Shown here in pieces: positions 14,377 through 23,694 of a DNA stretch of 64,000 nucleotides; the first letter of the stretch is position 1, and each line of letters starts with the position of its first letter. The translations under genes were made by a program, and so were the position numbers. The notes under the pieces were generated by a model. That model was not told the origin of the DNA and did no database searches. It saw nothing but the letters and a program-made list of their open reading frames with translations. Origin of the DNA: MGML01 sp034416335 (GTDB lineage Bacteria > Chloroflexota > Dehalococcoidia > Dehalococcoidales > UBA2162); assembly GCA_034416335.1 (NCBI GenBank), contig DAOULV010000001.1:124001-188000 (forward strand), in the 5' to 3' direction.

Positions 14377-16817
14377 CTCGCGTCGAAGCAGGTTACGGCT
14401 ACTACCTTGTCCTCTCCCTCCAGCCTCATCAGCGTCACTCCCTGGGTACTCCTGCCCTGTGTGGTTATACCTTTCCTCGGGTCTTTTTCCTTCACGGGAG
14501 TGCGGATTACTATTCCGTCCGCCGATATAATCATCACCTGCTGGGTGAGTGTAGCCAGCTTGGCCGCGGCAACCAGCCCGGTCTTATCCGTGGTCTTGAA
14601 CGTCCTGACTCCGCTTCCCGCCCGTTTCTGCAGCGGGTATTCTGTGACCGGCGTCAGTTTGCCGAACCCGCTTTCGGAAACTACCAGTACGAAGCCTTCT
14701 TCGTCCGCGATTTCCATCCCGATTACCTCATCGCTCGAACCCAACCGGATTCCTTTTACGCCACCGCTGGTCCTCAGGCTGGTACGCAGGCTGTTTACCT
14801 TGAAGCGTATCGACTGGCCCTTCCGCGTCACTATCATTACATCGTCTTTATCATCGCAAAGACGGGCTTCAACCAGTTCGTCGTCTTTCTCCACGTCCAT
14901 AGCGATAAGCCCGTTACTTCTTACAACGGCGAACTGGTCCGAAGAAGTCTTCTTCACCTCGCCCTTGAGCGTCGCCATCAGCAGGAAAGTATCGGGCACA
15001 AGGTCGGTTACGGCAACGATATCCGTTACCCGTTCGCCTTCCGCGATAGGTATAAGATTGATGATAGCCAGGCCTTTTGCCGTCCGCGAGCTGCCTGACG
15101 GTATTTCATAGCACTTCAGGCGGAATACCTTTCCACGGTTGGTGAAAATGAGCAGGTTATCGTGCGTATCGGCTACCGTCAGCAGCCGCACTGCGTCATT
15201 CTCCCTGGCGGGATGGGCGGTAATGCCCTTGCCCCCGCGGTGCTGCAGCGTATAAAGGTTGGATGGGACGCGCTTTATGAATCCGCGATTACTCAGAGTA
15301 ACGACAACCCTCTGGTGAGGAATCAAGTCTTCCTCGTTGAACTCGACAAGTCCTTCGGCGCTTATTTCTGTTCTGCGGTCGTCGCCGTACTTGTCCTTTA
15401 TCGCCGTGGTCTCTTCCTTAACCACCTGCAAAATGCGCTTGGGATTGGCCAGCAGGTCTTCGAGGTACGATATATTCTTCAATACCTCTGCGTATTCGTC
15501 TGTAATCTTCTTTCTTTCAAGGTTCGCCAGGCGGCGAAGCTGCATATCGAGTATCGCCTGCGCCTGCTGCTGGGTCATTTCGAATTCGTCCATCAGGGCC
15601 TGCCGGGCTTTCTCGGCAGTCGCTGATTTCCTTATGGTCGCGATTACCTTGTCAATCTGGTCGAGAGCGATTTTGAGTCCTTCGAGTATATGGGCTCTTG
15701 CTTTTGCACCCTTAAGTTCATACCTGGAGCGGCGGGTAATGACGGTACGCCGGAATTCCACGAAATGCTGCAGTGCCTTCTTCAAACTGAGGACCTGGGG
15801 CTGGCCGTCTACCAGTGCCACCATATTAACGAAAAACGATGACTGCATGGCTGTGTGCTTGTACAGGCTGTTGAGCACCTTCTGCGGCTGGGCGTCCCGT
15901 TTCAGCTCGATGACGACCCGTACGCCGTTGCGGTCGGACTCGTCGCGAAGCTCACTGATGTCGGATATCTTCTTGCTCGATACAAGCTCGGCAATCTTTT
16001 CCACCAGAGCCGCCTTGTTTGTCTGGTACGGGAGCTCCAGGACTATTATCTGGCGGCGTGTCGCCTCGGTGGCTTCGGCAATATACGCTTTTGCCTGGAC
16101 TACTATTTTCCCGTGGCCGGTTGCATAGGCACTGCGGATACCGTCGACTCCCTGGATAATCCCCGCCGTGGGGAAATCGGGACCTTTTATATGTTCCATC
16201 AGGTCGTCGATAGAAGCATTCGGATTATCTATAAGATGCATGATGGCGTCGCAGACCTCTCTCAGATTATGAGGAGGTATATTTGTCGCCATCCCTACCG
16301 CAATACCGGAACCGCCGTTAAGCAGCAGATTGGGAAGCTTCGACGGCAGTACCGAAGGTTCCTGCAGGCTGTCATCGAAATTTCCCACAAAATTAACCGT
16401 CTCTTTATCAATATCGGCAAGCATCTCTCCGGCAAGTTCCGTCAGGCGCGCCTCGGTGTAGCGCATCGCCGCCGGCGGGTCATTATCCATACTGCCGAAA
16501 TTACCCTGCCCGTCTACCAGGCGATAGCGCATCGAAAAGTCCTGGGCAAGCCGGACCATTGCATCGTAAATGGAAGCATCGCCGTGGGGATGGTATTTAC
16601 CCATTACTTCGCCGACCACCGTGGCGCTCTTCTTATAGGAAGTGTTGTACCTTACCCCCATATCATTCATTGCGTAAAGAATACGCCGTTGTACGGGCTT
16701 CAAACCGTCCCGGACATCGGGCAGGGCACGGGAAACTATAACACTCATTGCGTAATCCAGGTAGGAGTTACGCATCTCTTCCGCGATATTTACCGGTCTC
16801 GTATTGCCTAATACCAT
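14373..16817 (-). CDS. gyrA: DNA gyrase subunit A
   Basis: 814 residues. The winged-helix/tower part has the catalytic Tyr120 in AAMRYTEARLT, and the C-terminal beta-pinwheel carries a GyrA box variant QHRGGKG, which marks gyrase rather than topoisomerase IV. With GyrB (40263-42209) it introduces negative supercoils. In the quinolone-determining region the sequence is HPHGDASIYDAM, giving Ala81 where E. coli has Ser83. GGAGG lies about 11 bases before the ATG. It is downstream of the TPR gene by 18 bases and probably co-transcribed. Confidence 0.97.
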   Translation of the reverse strand: MVLGNTRPVNIAEEMRNSYLDYAMSVIVSRALPDVRDGLKPVQRRILYAMNDMGVRYNTSYKKSATVVGEVMGKYHPHGDASIYDAMVRLAQDFSMRYRLVDGQGNFGSMDNDPPAAMRYTEARLTELAGEMLADIDKETVNFVGNFDDSLQEPSVLPSKLPNLLLNGGSGIAVGMATNIPPHNLREVCDAIMHLIDNPNASIDDLMEHIKGPDFPTAGIIQGVDGIRSAYATGHGKIVVQAKAYIAEATEATRRQIIVLELPYQTNKAALVEKIAELVSSKKISDISELRDESDRNGVRVVIELKRDAQPQKVLNSLYKHTAMQSSFFVNMVALVDGQPQVLSLKKALQHFVEFRRTVITRRSRYELKGAKARAHILEGLKIALDQIDKVIATIRKSATAEKARQALMDEFEMTQQQAQAILDMQLRRLANLERKKITDEYAEVLKNISYLEDLLANPKRILQVVKEETTAIKDKYGDDRRTEISAEGLVEFNEEDLIPHQRVVVTLSNRGFIKRVPSNLYTLQHRGGKGITAHPARENDAVRLLTVADTHDNLLIFTNRGKVFRLKCYEIPSGSSRTAKGLAIINLIPIAEGERVTDIVAVTDLVPDTFLLMATLKGEVKKTSSDQFAVVRSNGLIAMDVEKDDELVEARLCDDKDDVMIVTRKGQSIRFKVNSLRTSLRTSGGVKGIRLGSSDEVIGMEIADEEGFVLVVSESGFGKLTPVTEYPLQKRAGSGVRTFKTTDKTGLVAAAKLATLTQQVMIISADGIVIRTPVKEKDPRKGITTQGRSTQGVTLMRLEGEDKVVAVTCFDAS

Positions 16818-16835
16818 TCTTATCCAGTCCTCCTG

Positions 16836-17651
16836 TTAGTCGCCGTCTCCGTCTCCATCGTCGGTATCGCCATCGGACAAATCGATATCTCCGCCGACTA
16901 TAGCGTAGCCCGACTCTTCCGAGGAAGAATCATCTTCTTCAAGCTGCCGCCTTATCATTCTGTCGTCGATTCTGTCATCGGCGCTCGGCCGTGTTACTTC
17001 GGAACCTTTCGGGGGGAAGGAAAGTTTCCCCACCTGGGAAGGGTCCTGATATACTTCCTTAATAATTACACTGACAGCTTCTTCCGTCGAGCTTACGATG
17101 GCAGCGGAATACTGGTTGCCGCCTTCCATCAGCTTAATCAGCCTCTGCCCGTGCTTCGGTTCGACCTGCCCCAGGTATTCGCCATAATTATTTTCTGCTA
17201 CCAGTGCCGGACCGTTTACCCTTAAATTTACCCGGCTGCCGTCAACCGTTTTTGCCAGAACCTGCGGCTGCGCAAGACGTGTAAGATTAACGACACCGGC
17301 CTTGCCGACTTCCTCAATGAAACTCTGCGGGTCTACCCTCTGGTAATTCACTTCGGTACTCACGCCCGACTCTCCCAGCAGCGAAAGGCGCTGGAGGTTT
17401 CTCTTGGCGATAGTGTTGTAGGAATCCAGTTCAAGCGCCTTTTCATAAGCTTCCCGCGCCAGTACGTATTCGCCGAGCTCCATATGGGCTCTTCCCAGGC
17501 GGTTATACGCGTCCACGTCATTGGGAAAGTTCTCTATGAGACTCTTGTTCGCAGCAACCGCTTCCCTCCACCGGCCCTCCATGGCAAGAGCCACAGCCTG
17601 TTTGCTGGACTGCCTTCTGAGCCTTGTCTGTTCGCCTTCCTGGTAGGTCAT
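16836..17651 (-). CDS. TPR-repeat protein with acidic C-terminal tail
   Basis: 271 residues. Residues about 14-95 hold tetratricopeptide repeats (GRWREAVAANKSLIENFPND, YNRLGRAHMELGEYVLAREA). The middle (about 110-210) is an unrecognised beta-rich region with VNLTRLAQPQVLAKTVDGSR. The last about 20 residues are almost all Asp/Gly/Ser (DLSDGDTDDGDGDGD). No signal peptide or membrane span is visible. It precedes gyrA in the same direction; this may be a lineage-specific conserved neighbour. Function unknown; a protein-protein interaction scaffold is the most that can be said. Confidence 0.8.
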   Translation of the reverse strand: MTYQEGEQTRLRRQSSKQAVALAMEGRWREAVAANKSLIENFPNDVDAYNRLGRAHMELGEYVLAREAYEKALELDSYNTIAKRNLQRLSLLGESGVSTEVNYQRVDPQSFIEEVGKAGVVNLTRLAQPQVLAKTVDGSRVNLRVNGPALVAENNYGEYLGQVEPKHGQRLIKLMEGGNQYSAAIVSSTEEAVSVIIKEVYQDPSQVGKLSFPPKGSEVTRPSADDRIDDRMIRRQLEEDDSSSEESGYAIVGGDIDLSDGDTDDGDGDGD

Positions 17652-17766
17652 TTCCTTTCCTTAATTTATACCCTAATTATATCTTAAAAAAGGGGATTTA
17701 ATCTATCAAAAACAGCCTTAAAAAGCAACTTTTTTTATAATTTTTTCAAGTATTTTCCACAAGAAA

Positions 17767-17788
17767 AGAGAGGGATAAATCCCTCTCT
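17767..17788 (-). terminator. Rho-independent terminator after aspartate kinase
   Basis: Perfect 9-base inverted repeat (17767-17775, 17780-17788) with a 4-base loop, followed on the minus strand by TTTTCTT. It ends the apgM-like/lysC unit before the TPR-gyrA unit. Confidence 0.75.
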
Positions 17789-17824
17789 AAAATACACCCG
17801 TTGTCATGTACGTTTGGTAGTACG

Positions 17825-19039
17825 TTAATCATTTTTATCGAGCTCGAATGCCCTATGCAGGGCGCGTACCGCATCCTTGACCCTTGATTCTTCCACGATG
17901 CAGGTTATCCTTATCTCAGAAGTAGCTATCAGCTGTATGTTAATGCCTTCTTCGCTGAGTGCTTTGAACATTCGTGATGCGTAACCGGGAGCATTCTGCA
18001 TCCCCGTGCCGATTATGCTTATTTTGCCCAGCTTCGAATCGCTGACGCAATCCCTGGCTTTGATGGATTCGCAAATCGGCTTGACTACGTCGAGGGCTTT
18101 TCCCAGGCTGCCTTTCGCCACAGTAAACGTAAGATCTGTTATATTTTCTATGCTTGCGTTCTGAACGATTGTGTCGACGCTGACATTCGCCTCAGCCAGC
18201 GGTTCGAATATCTTCGCGGCAATTCCCGGACTGTCCGGGACCCCCACTATCGTTATCTTGGCAACGTCGAGGTCATAGGCTACACTGCTGACTTTATTTC
18301 TTACTTCCATAGACACCCCTCCGTGAATTAATGTCCCCGGACTATCCGTAAAGCTGGAAGTTACCAGAATAGGTATATTGTACAGTTCCGCGAGTTCTAT
18401 TGCCCTTGAGTGCATGGAACCGTACTGGGCTAATTCCAGCATTTCTTCGTAACTGATTTCCGCCAGCGGTCTTGCTTCGGGAACGACGCGCGGGTCGGCT
18501 GTGTATATTCCTTCGACATCGGTATATCGCTCGCAGACCTTGGCTCCCAGGCTGGCGGCAAGCGCAACCGCGCTCGTATCGGAAGCCCCTCTGCCCAGAG
18601 TGGTAACATCCATATCTTCGGTTTCCCCCTGGAATCCGGCAACGATGACTATATTACCCTTTCCCAATTCTCTTTCGACCCTTTTTGTATCGACCCGGAT
18701 TATGCGTGCCTGGCGGTAGGTTGACGTGGTACGTATTCCGGCCTGGGCTCCGGTCAGGCTTATCGCCTTGTATCCCATATCGTGGAGGGCCATCGTCATC
18801 AGGGTTGCCGATACTATCTCGCCGGTAGATACCAGGGCATCCAGCTCGCGGCTGTCCGGATTGGCGGAAACCTGATAGGCCATTTCCAGTAATTCGTCGG
18901 TGGTGTCTCCCATCGCCGAAACAACCACTACCGCCTGGTTCCCCTCGTCTTTAATAGCGGCTATCTTCCGGGCGACATTTCTAATTTTTTCGGCATCCGC
19001 TACCGAAGACCCACCGTACTTCCTTACTATTAGAGCCAT
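17825..19039 (-). CDS. lysC: Aspartate kinase
   Basis: 404 residues. KYGGSSVADAEKI at the N-terminus, VVVVSAMGDTTDEL, TGAQAGI, GRGASDTSAVALA and a DPR segment (TADPRVVPEARP) are the catalytic marks; two ACT domains follow from about residue 265 and would give feedback control by lysine and/or threonine. It phosphorylates L-aspartate, the first step to lysine, threonine and methionine. The ATG ending at 19039 is 3 bases from the upstream gene's stop, with a GGAAGG site inside that gene, so the two are translationally coupled. Confidence 0.96.
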   Translation of the reverse strand: MALIVRKYGGSSVADAEKIRNVARKIAAIKDEGNQAVVVVSAMGDTTDELLEMAYQVSANPDSRELDALVSTGEIVSATLMTMALHDMGYKAISLTGAQAGIRTTSTYRQARIIRVDTKRVERELGKGNIVIVAGFQGETEDMDVTTLGRGASDTSAVALAASLGAKVCERYTDVEGIYTADPRVVPEARPLAEISYEEMLELAQYGSMHSRAIELAELYNIPILVTSSFTDSPGTLIHGGVSMEVRNKVSSVAYDLDVAKITIVGVPDSPGIAAKIFEPLAEANVSVDTIVQNASIENITDLTFTVAKGSLGKALDVVKPICESIKARDCVSDSKLGKISIIGTGMQNAPGYASRMFKALSEEGINIQLIATSEIRITCIVEESRVKDAVRALHRAFELDKND

Positions 19040-19042
19040 ATA

Positions 19043-20236
19043 TCAGTTTTCCTTCCCTGCTAACTTCTTCATAATATTATACGCAGGGTCGATAGACAAG
19101 CCGGTTTTCGCTGCTTCGACTTCGGTGAACCTCGATGCTCCGTTGGATGAAAAACCTTCTCCCCACAGCAGAAATGGGACCGGTTCGCCGCTGTGAGTGC
19201 GGATTTCTATCGGCGTGGGATGGTCGGGCATAACCAGCACCCGCAGACTGTCTTCTTTCCACGAAATCAGCCTGCTTATGACGTCGGTCTCTATTCTCTC
19301 TATAGCCCTTATCTTGTCATCGACCAAGCCGTGATGTCCCTCCTCGTCCGGCGCTTCGATGTGAACCACTGTTGCATCATACTCCTCCAGCGATTCCAGT
19401 GCCCCGTTAATCTGGCCGCTGAAATCGTTGTCCAGACCATCCGTAACTCCGGGAATCTCAAGTATATCGATATCCAGCATCATCGCCAGTCCCCGAATTA
19501 CATCCACGGCCGATGTGACCGAAGCCTTGAGCCCGTAACTCTGCCTGAACGCCGGCATTTCCGGGGCTTTGTCGCTTCCCCAGAATAACCATATGGTATC
19601 GGCGGTAGCTTCTCCTCGGGCTTTCCGTTCCGTATTTACCGGATGATTACGGAGGACTTCCTCCGACTTCCTCATAAGATCGTTCAGGAAATCGCTGCCC
19701 CTGCCCTTCGGCCTGTACTCGTCCACGGCTCTCCACGGAATATCGTGCGGCGGGGTACACTCCGCCATCAGGGTCTCCTTCCCTCCCTTGATTTTGAGGA
19801 TATGGCGGTAGTTTAGACCGGGATAGAACGTTACGGCGTCACTGCCCAGCTGGCTGTTCAGGTCATCGATAATACGCTTCGCTTCTTCGTTTCCGATATG
19901 CCCGGCGCTGTAATCATGCATTTTCCCGCCCTTCACGGTAACAAGATTGCACCGGAAAAGGACATCCCCTTCTTCGACCGGAATTCCAAGACTCTTCGCT
20001 TCGATAGCAGCCCTGCCTATTCGATATGTTTTCGGGTTGTACCCCAGCACGGACATACAGCCGTTCGAACTGGAAGGTTCCATTCCCTCCGGAATAGTCC
20101 TCGCCGTCCCCAGTGTCCCCACCCTGACCATAATATCGAGGTTCGGCGTTTTCGCAAGCTCAAGGCAGGTCCTTCCGCCGTGTTCGGGAAGCGGCAGTCC
20201 GGCAGCCCCGTCCATTATAATAACGCAATACTTCAA
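19043..20236 (-). CDS. Cofactor-independent phosphoglycerate mutase-fold protein, probable homoserine kinase
   Basis: About 397 residues of the alkaline-phosphatase-superfamily ApgM branch: KYCVIIMDGAAGLPLPEHGG, PSSSNGCMSVLGYNP, AGHIGNEEA, and a C-terminal HIEAPDEEGHHG and MPDHPTPIEIRTHSGEPVPF metal-ligand segments. A TIGRFAM subgroup of this fold (TIGR02535) is described as proposed homoserine kinase, in genomes lacking ThrB. Coupling to aspartate kinase (3-base gap) supports that reading here over glycolytic mutase. Start: TTG ending at 20236 has AGGGAG 8 bases upstream and matches the family's N-terminus; an ATG ending at 20263 is an alternative. Confidence 0.85.
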   Translation of the reverse strand: MKYCVIIMDGAAGLPLPEHGGRTCLELAKTPNLDIMVRVGTLGTARTIPEGMEPSSSNGCMSVLGYNPKTYRIGRAAIEAKSLGIPVEEGDVLFRCNLVTVKGGKMHDYSAGHIGNEEAKRIIDDLNSQLGSDAVTFYPGLNYRHILKIKGGKETLMAECTPPHDIPWRAVDEYRPKGRGSDFLNDLMRKSEEVLRNHPVNTERKARGEATADTIWLFWGSDKAPEMPAFRQSYGLKASVTSAVDVIRGLAMMLDIDILEIPGVTDGLDNDFSGQINGALESLEEYDATVVHIEAPDEEGHHGLVDDKIRAIERIETDVISRLISWKEDSLRVLVMPDHPTPIEIRTHSGEPVPFLLWGEGFSSNGASRFTEVEAAKTGLSIDPAYNIMKKLAGKEN

Positions 20237-20285
20237 TTTATTGACTCCCTGTCCTTCCGGCATCCTTTCTCGGATTATAAGTAGG

Positions 20286-20314
20286 ATTATAACCGAGTAA
20301 TACTCGCTTGTCAT
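20286..20314 (-). promoter_or_regulatory. Promoter of the homoserine kinase-lysC unit with spacer palindrome
   Basis: ATGACA (20309-20314) and TATAAT (20286-20291) are 17 bases apart on the minus strand. The spacer holds a perfect 6-1-6 inverted repeat CGAGTAATACTCG (20294-20306), placed as a repressor site would be. A second TATAAT lies at 20274-20279. Confidence 0.6.
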
Positions 20315-20344
20315 CTATATAACACGTATTACCGGTCGTGGTGG

Positions 20345-20373
20345 TTGATTATACATAACTTCAATGATACAAT
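20345..20373 (+). promoter_or_regulatory. Promoter of the sensor kinase
   Basis: TTGATT (20345-20350), 17-base spacer, TACAAT (20368-20373), 18 bases before the ATG at 20392. Confidence 0.55.
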
Positions 20374-20391
20374 CGTTCGTAAGGGATAAGA

Positions 20392-22941
20392 ATGAGCCTA
20401 AGAACAAAGGTGTTGCTCATCATTAGCGCAGTATTCATCTGCGCGATAGGGCTTGTCTATGCCGTCTCCCGCCTTATCTTCATTAGAGGACTCGAAGAAA
20501 TTGAAGAACAGAATACGACTGTTCAGGTCGCTCAGGCAGCCGGTGTATTAACCTATCTTGTGAATGAGCTGGAAACAGATACCGCAGATTGGGCGGCGTG
20601 GGATGACACCTACGAATTCATCCAGGATGGCAATGAAGACTATATTCAGTCGAACCTGGTCGATGAGACGTTTACTACCTTAAAGTTAAACGCGATGTTG
20701 TTTATAGACCAGTCCGGCAACATCTTTTACAGTAAAGCCTATGACGTTGAAAACGATGAAGAAATCGAAGTCTCCCGGGACCTGCTGAGTCACTTCTCGG
20801 AAGGCATCGATCTCCTGAGTACCATCGATAGCCGCCAGGTTATCTCAGGCATTCTGGAAATCGACCGGAAGCCGGTAATCATCGCAGCGCAGCCTATCCT
20901 CACCAGCGAAAATGAAGGCCCCGCCCGGGGTACGCTGGTATTTACCCGTATGTTGAGTGCTGACACAATTCAAACATTATCGGGTATTGTCCAATTTCCT
21001 ATCTCGCTGCACCCGGTTGATGAAACCAACCCCCCACAAGGTATGGATGAAGCAGTTACCTCACTCAGGGCCGGCGTAAGTACCGTCGTTTTTCCAATGG
21101 ATAATGAAACGGTCGCCGGCTATTCTCTTATCAATGATATATATGACCGGGCGGCGTTCGTGATAAAGGTTGAAATTCCCAGAGACACCTATCAGCTCGG
21201 AGAGCTGGTATCGAGCTATTATATTTTTTCCGTCCTGGGAGTCGGTCTTCTGGTAGGTCTGTCAGCCTGGTTCCTGCTTCAGAAGAGAATACTTTCGCGT
21301 ATTACCATGCTTATACGCGGCGTAAACCGGATTGCTGAAACGGGTGATACTTCCACACGAATATCTCTCCCCGGTAACGATGAAGTGAGCATGGTCGCCG
21401 GGACTATCGACGGAATGCTCGGGGCGCTGGAAGAAGTCGGAAGAGAGATACGCGAGAGTGAAAATCGTTACCGCTTGCTTGCCGATAACGTTATGGACGT
21501 AATATGGTCGGCGGATGATAAGTTGAATCTTACCTATGTCAGCCCATCCATCTATCAGCTTACCGGATATACCGCTGAAGAAATGCTCGGGACTAACCTG
21601 AGAGACCAGCTGGATGACGATACGTTACCGGAAGCTATGAGAGACCTGGATAATGGGGCTCCCGTACCGGATCCGGAGCAGGAAGGAGAAAGCAGTCCTT
21701 CCTATGAAATCCAGCTTACTAAAAAAGACGGGACCAGGATATGGACTGAAATAAGATTTTCATCCATTAAGGATGATAACGGGACACTGATAGGTTTTGT
21801 CGGCGTTGCCCGTGATATCGGTGAACGCCGCCAGGCGGAACAGCTTTACAGGACGCTTGCCAACAGCGCCACCGTCGGTGTTTATATCTATCAGGACGAC
21901 CTTTTTAAATTCGTTAATCCTCAATTCCAGGAACTCACAGGTTATAGTGAAGATGAATTAATGCATATGAACCCGGGCGATATTGTCCACCCGGACGATA
22001 GAGCGAAGGCGAGGGACAATGCCGTCAGGATGTTGAAAGGGGAGCTTCACTCACCCTATGAATTCAAGGTTATTCATCCAAGCGGTGAACCCCGCTGGGC
22101 GATGGAAACGGTCAGCTCGATCGAATATAACGGTAAAAGAGCAACACTCGGCAACTTTATGGATATTACTGAAAGCAAACTCGCCCGGGAACAGCTTGAA
22201 AAGCTGTATGCGGAGGAAATCAAGCTGAGAGAATCTCTTGAAGAAGAAATACGGAAAAGAATCGAGTTCACGCGAGCTCTGGTACATGAATTGAAAACGC
22301 CGATAACGCCGGTACTGGCAGCGGTAGAATTGCTGATGGAAGAAATGGACGACCCGGGCTTGATGAGACTGGTGGAAAGCATTGACCGCAGCGCCGCCAA
22401 CCTGAACCAGAGAATCGACGAGCTTCTGGACCTTGCCAGAGGTGAAACCGAGATGCTTCAGATAGACGTTGAGGTTATCGACACCCTGTCTCTGTTTAAT
22501 GATATCAGTTATGAAATGACGCCCCTAGCCCTTCGGAACAAGCAGGTTTTGAAATTCGAACTTCCGGATTCTCTGCCGAGTATAGAAGCGGACCGGAGCC
22601 GTTTACGGCAGATTGTTATGAACTTACTCAATAACGCTTTCAAGTTCACTCCCGAAGGAGGGATCGTCACTCTCAGGGCAAGTGCTGACGAAGAAAATCT
22701 CATCGTAGATGTCCAGGATAACGGTCCCGGTATTAATGAGGATGACCTTGAAAGACTGTTCGAACCCTATTTCCGGCGCACCACGGACAGGGAGAGATTG
22801 AGCGGCCTCGGGTTAGGACTTGCTCTGGCCAAGAATTTTATTGAGCTTCATAAAGGTAAAATATGGGTCGAAAGCCAGGTAGGTAAAGGCAGCATATTCC
22901 ACTTTACTCTGCCGATTAAACAAAAGAATAATAATGAGTGA
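20392..22941 (+). CDS. Membrane sensor histidine kinase (CHASE4-like, HAMP, PAS-PAS, HisKA, HATPase)
   Basis: 849 residues. Membrane helices at about 6-27 and 275-297 bracket an extracytoplasmic sensor domain of CHASE4 type (DTADWAAWDDTYEF is its usual signature). A HAMP region follows (about 298-350), then two PAS domains (from about 357 and 483), a short coiled coil, and HisKA with phospho-acceptor His632 in ALVHELKTPITPVL. The HATPase domain shows an N box (NLLNNAFKFTPEGG), VQDNGPGI and GLGLGLALA. It should autophosphorylate on an unknown external cue and pass phosphate to the regulator encoded 38 bases downstream. Confidence 0.93.
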   Translation: MSLRTKVLLIISAVFICAIGLVYAVSRLIFIRGLEEIEEQNTTVQVAQAAGVLTYLVNELETDTADWAAWDDTYEFIQDGNEDYIQSNLVDETFTTLKLNAMLFIDQSGNIFYSKAYDVENDEEIEVSRDLLSHFSEGIDLLSTIDSRQVISGILEIDRKPVIIAAQPILTSENEGPARGTLVFTRMLSADTIQTLSGIVQFPISLHPVDETNPPQGMDEAVTSLRAGVSTVVFPMDNETVAGYSLINDIYDRAAFVIKVEIPRDTYQLGELVSSYYIFSVLGVGLLVGLSAWFLLQKRILSRITMLIRGVNRIAETGDTSTRISLPGNDEVSMVAGTIDGMLGALEEVGREIRESENRYRLLADNVMDVIWSADDKLNLTYVSPSIYQLTGYTAEEMLGTNLRDQLDDDTLPEAMRDLDNGAPVPDPEQEGESSPSYEIQLTKKDGTRIWTEIRFSSIKDDNGTLIGFVGVARDIGERRQAEQLYRTLANSATVGVYIYQDDLFKFVNPQFQELTGYSEDELMHMNPGDIVHPDDRAKARDNAVRMLKGELHSPYEFKVIHPSGEPRWAMETVSSIEYNGKRATLGNFMDITESKLAREQLEKLYAEEIKLRESLEEEIRKRIEFTRALVHELKTPITPVLAAVELLMEEMDDPGLMRLVESIDRSAANLNQRIDELLDLARGETEMLQIDVEVIDTLSLFNDISYEMTPLALRNKQVLKFELPDSLPSIEADRSRLRQIVMNLLNNAFKFTPEGGIVTLRASADEENLIVDVQDNGPGINEDDLERLFEPYFRRTTDRERLSGLGLGLALAKNFIELHKGKIWVESQVGKGSIFHFTLPIKQKNNNE

Positions 22942-22979
22942 TATAATGGAAGGCAGTATCTTAGTCGGAAGGTGAATCG

Positions 22980-23663
22980 ATGAAAGTACTGATAATAGAA
23001 GACGACAGGGAGATTGTAGAAATAATTACCCTCGCTTTCGAAATACGCTGGCCGGGTGTAACGCTGGTCAACACTCACCTCGGAAACAAAGGCGTCGAGC
23101 TCGTGGAACAGGAGAATCCGGACGTCGTGATTCTCGACCTCGGTCTTCCGGATACGAGCGGTTTCGATGTACTCAAGGAAATCCGTACTTTTTCCGATAT
23201 CCCTATAATGATACTCACCGTCAGGGGCGAGGAAGCCGATGTGGTCAAAGGGCTTGAGTGGGGCGCCGATGACTATATGGTTAAGCCTTTCCGGCAGCTT
23301 GAACTCCTGTCCCGTATCAAGGCATTAACCCGCCGCTCGTCCAATCTCACCAAAGAATCCGTCCTTGTTCACGGAAACCTGAACTTCAATCCTACCGTAA
23401 GGCAGCTTTTCCGCGGCGACGAAGAAATTATGCTCACCCGGACCGAAGGTACTATATTATTCGAGTTAATGAAAAATGCCGGCCAGGTTGTAACTCACAA
23501 TACTCTAGCCGAAGCAGTATGGGGAGAAGACTACCCCGACGCCGTGGACAGTCTGAGAGTTTACATCAGGAGACTCAGGGAGAAGATAGAAACGAACCCC
23601 GATAATCCTGAGTTGATTATGACCAAGACAGGCATAGGCTACATGCTGGCTAAACACGAATAA
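22980..23663 (+). CDS. OmpR/PhoB-family response regulator
   Basis: 227 residues. The receiver domain has acidic pair Asp8/Asp9, phospho-acceptor Asp53 (VVILDLGLPD), Thr80 and Lys102 (MVKPF). The winged-helix output domain (about 130-225) contains LTRTEGTILFELM, VWGEDYPDAVDSLRVYIRRL and the terminal TGIGYML. GGAAGG lies before the ATG. It is the partner of the preceding sensor kinase. Its targets may include the SipW/TasA-like genes that follow about 0.5 kb downstream; this is inferred from position only. Confidence 0.95.
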   Translation: MKVLIIEDDREIVEIITLAFEIRWPGVTLVNTHLGNKGVELVEQENPDVVILDLGLPDTSGFDVLKEIRTFSDIPIMILTVRGEEADVVKGLEWGADDYMVKPFRQLELLSRIKALTRRSSNLTKESVLVHGNLNFNPTVRQLFRGDEEIMLTRTEGTILFELMKNAGQVVTHNTLAEAVWGEDYPDAVDSLRVYIRRLREKIETNPDNPELIMTKTGIGYMLAKHE

Positions 23664-23694
23664 CTCTATCTTTATCATTCCCACACTCCCTATT

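Noticed and set aside
15855..16811. Long open frame opposite gyrA
   Set aside because: Antisense shadow of a strongly conserved gene, with no ribosome-binding site or recognisable domain.
17752..17760. DnaA-box-like TTTTCCACA
   Set aside because: A single 8 of 9 match in an AT-rich gap; no others nearby.
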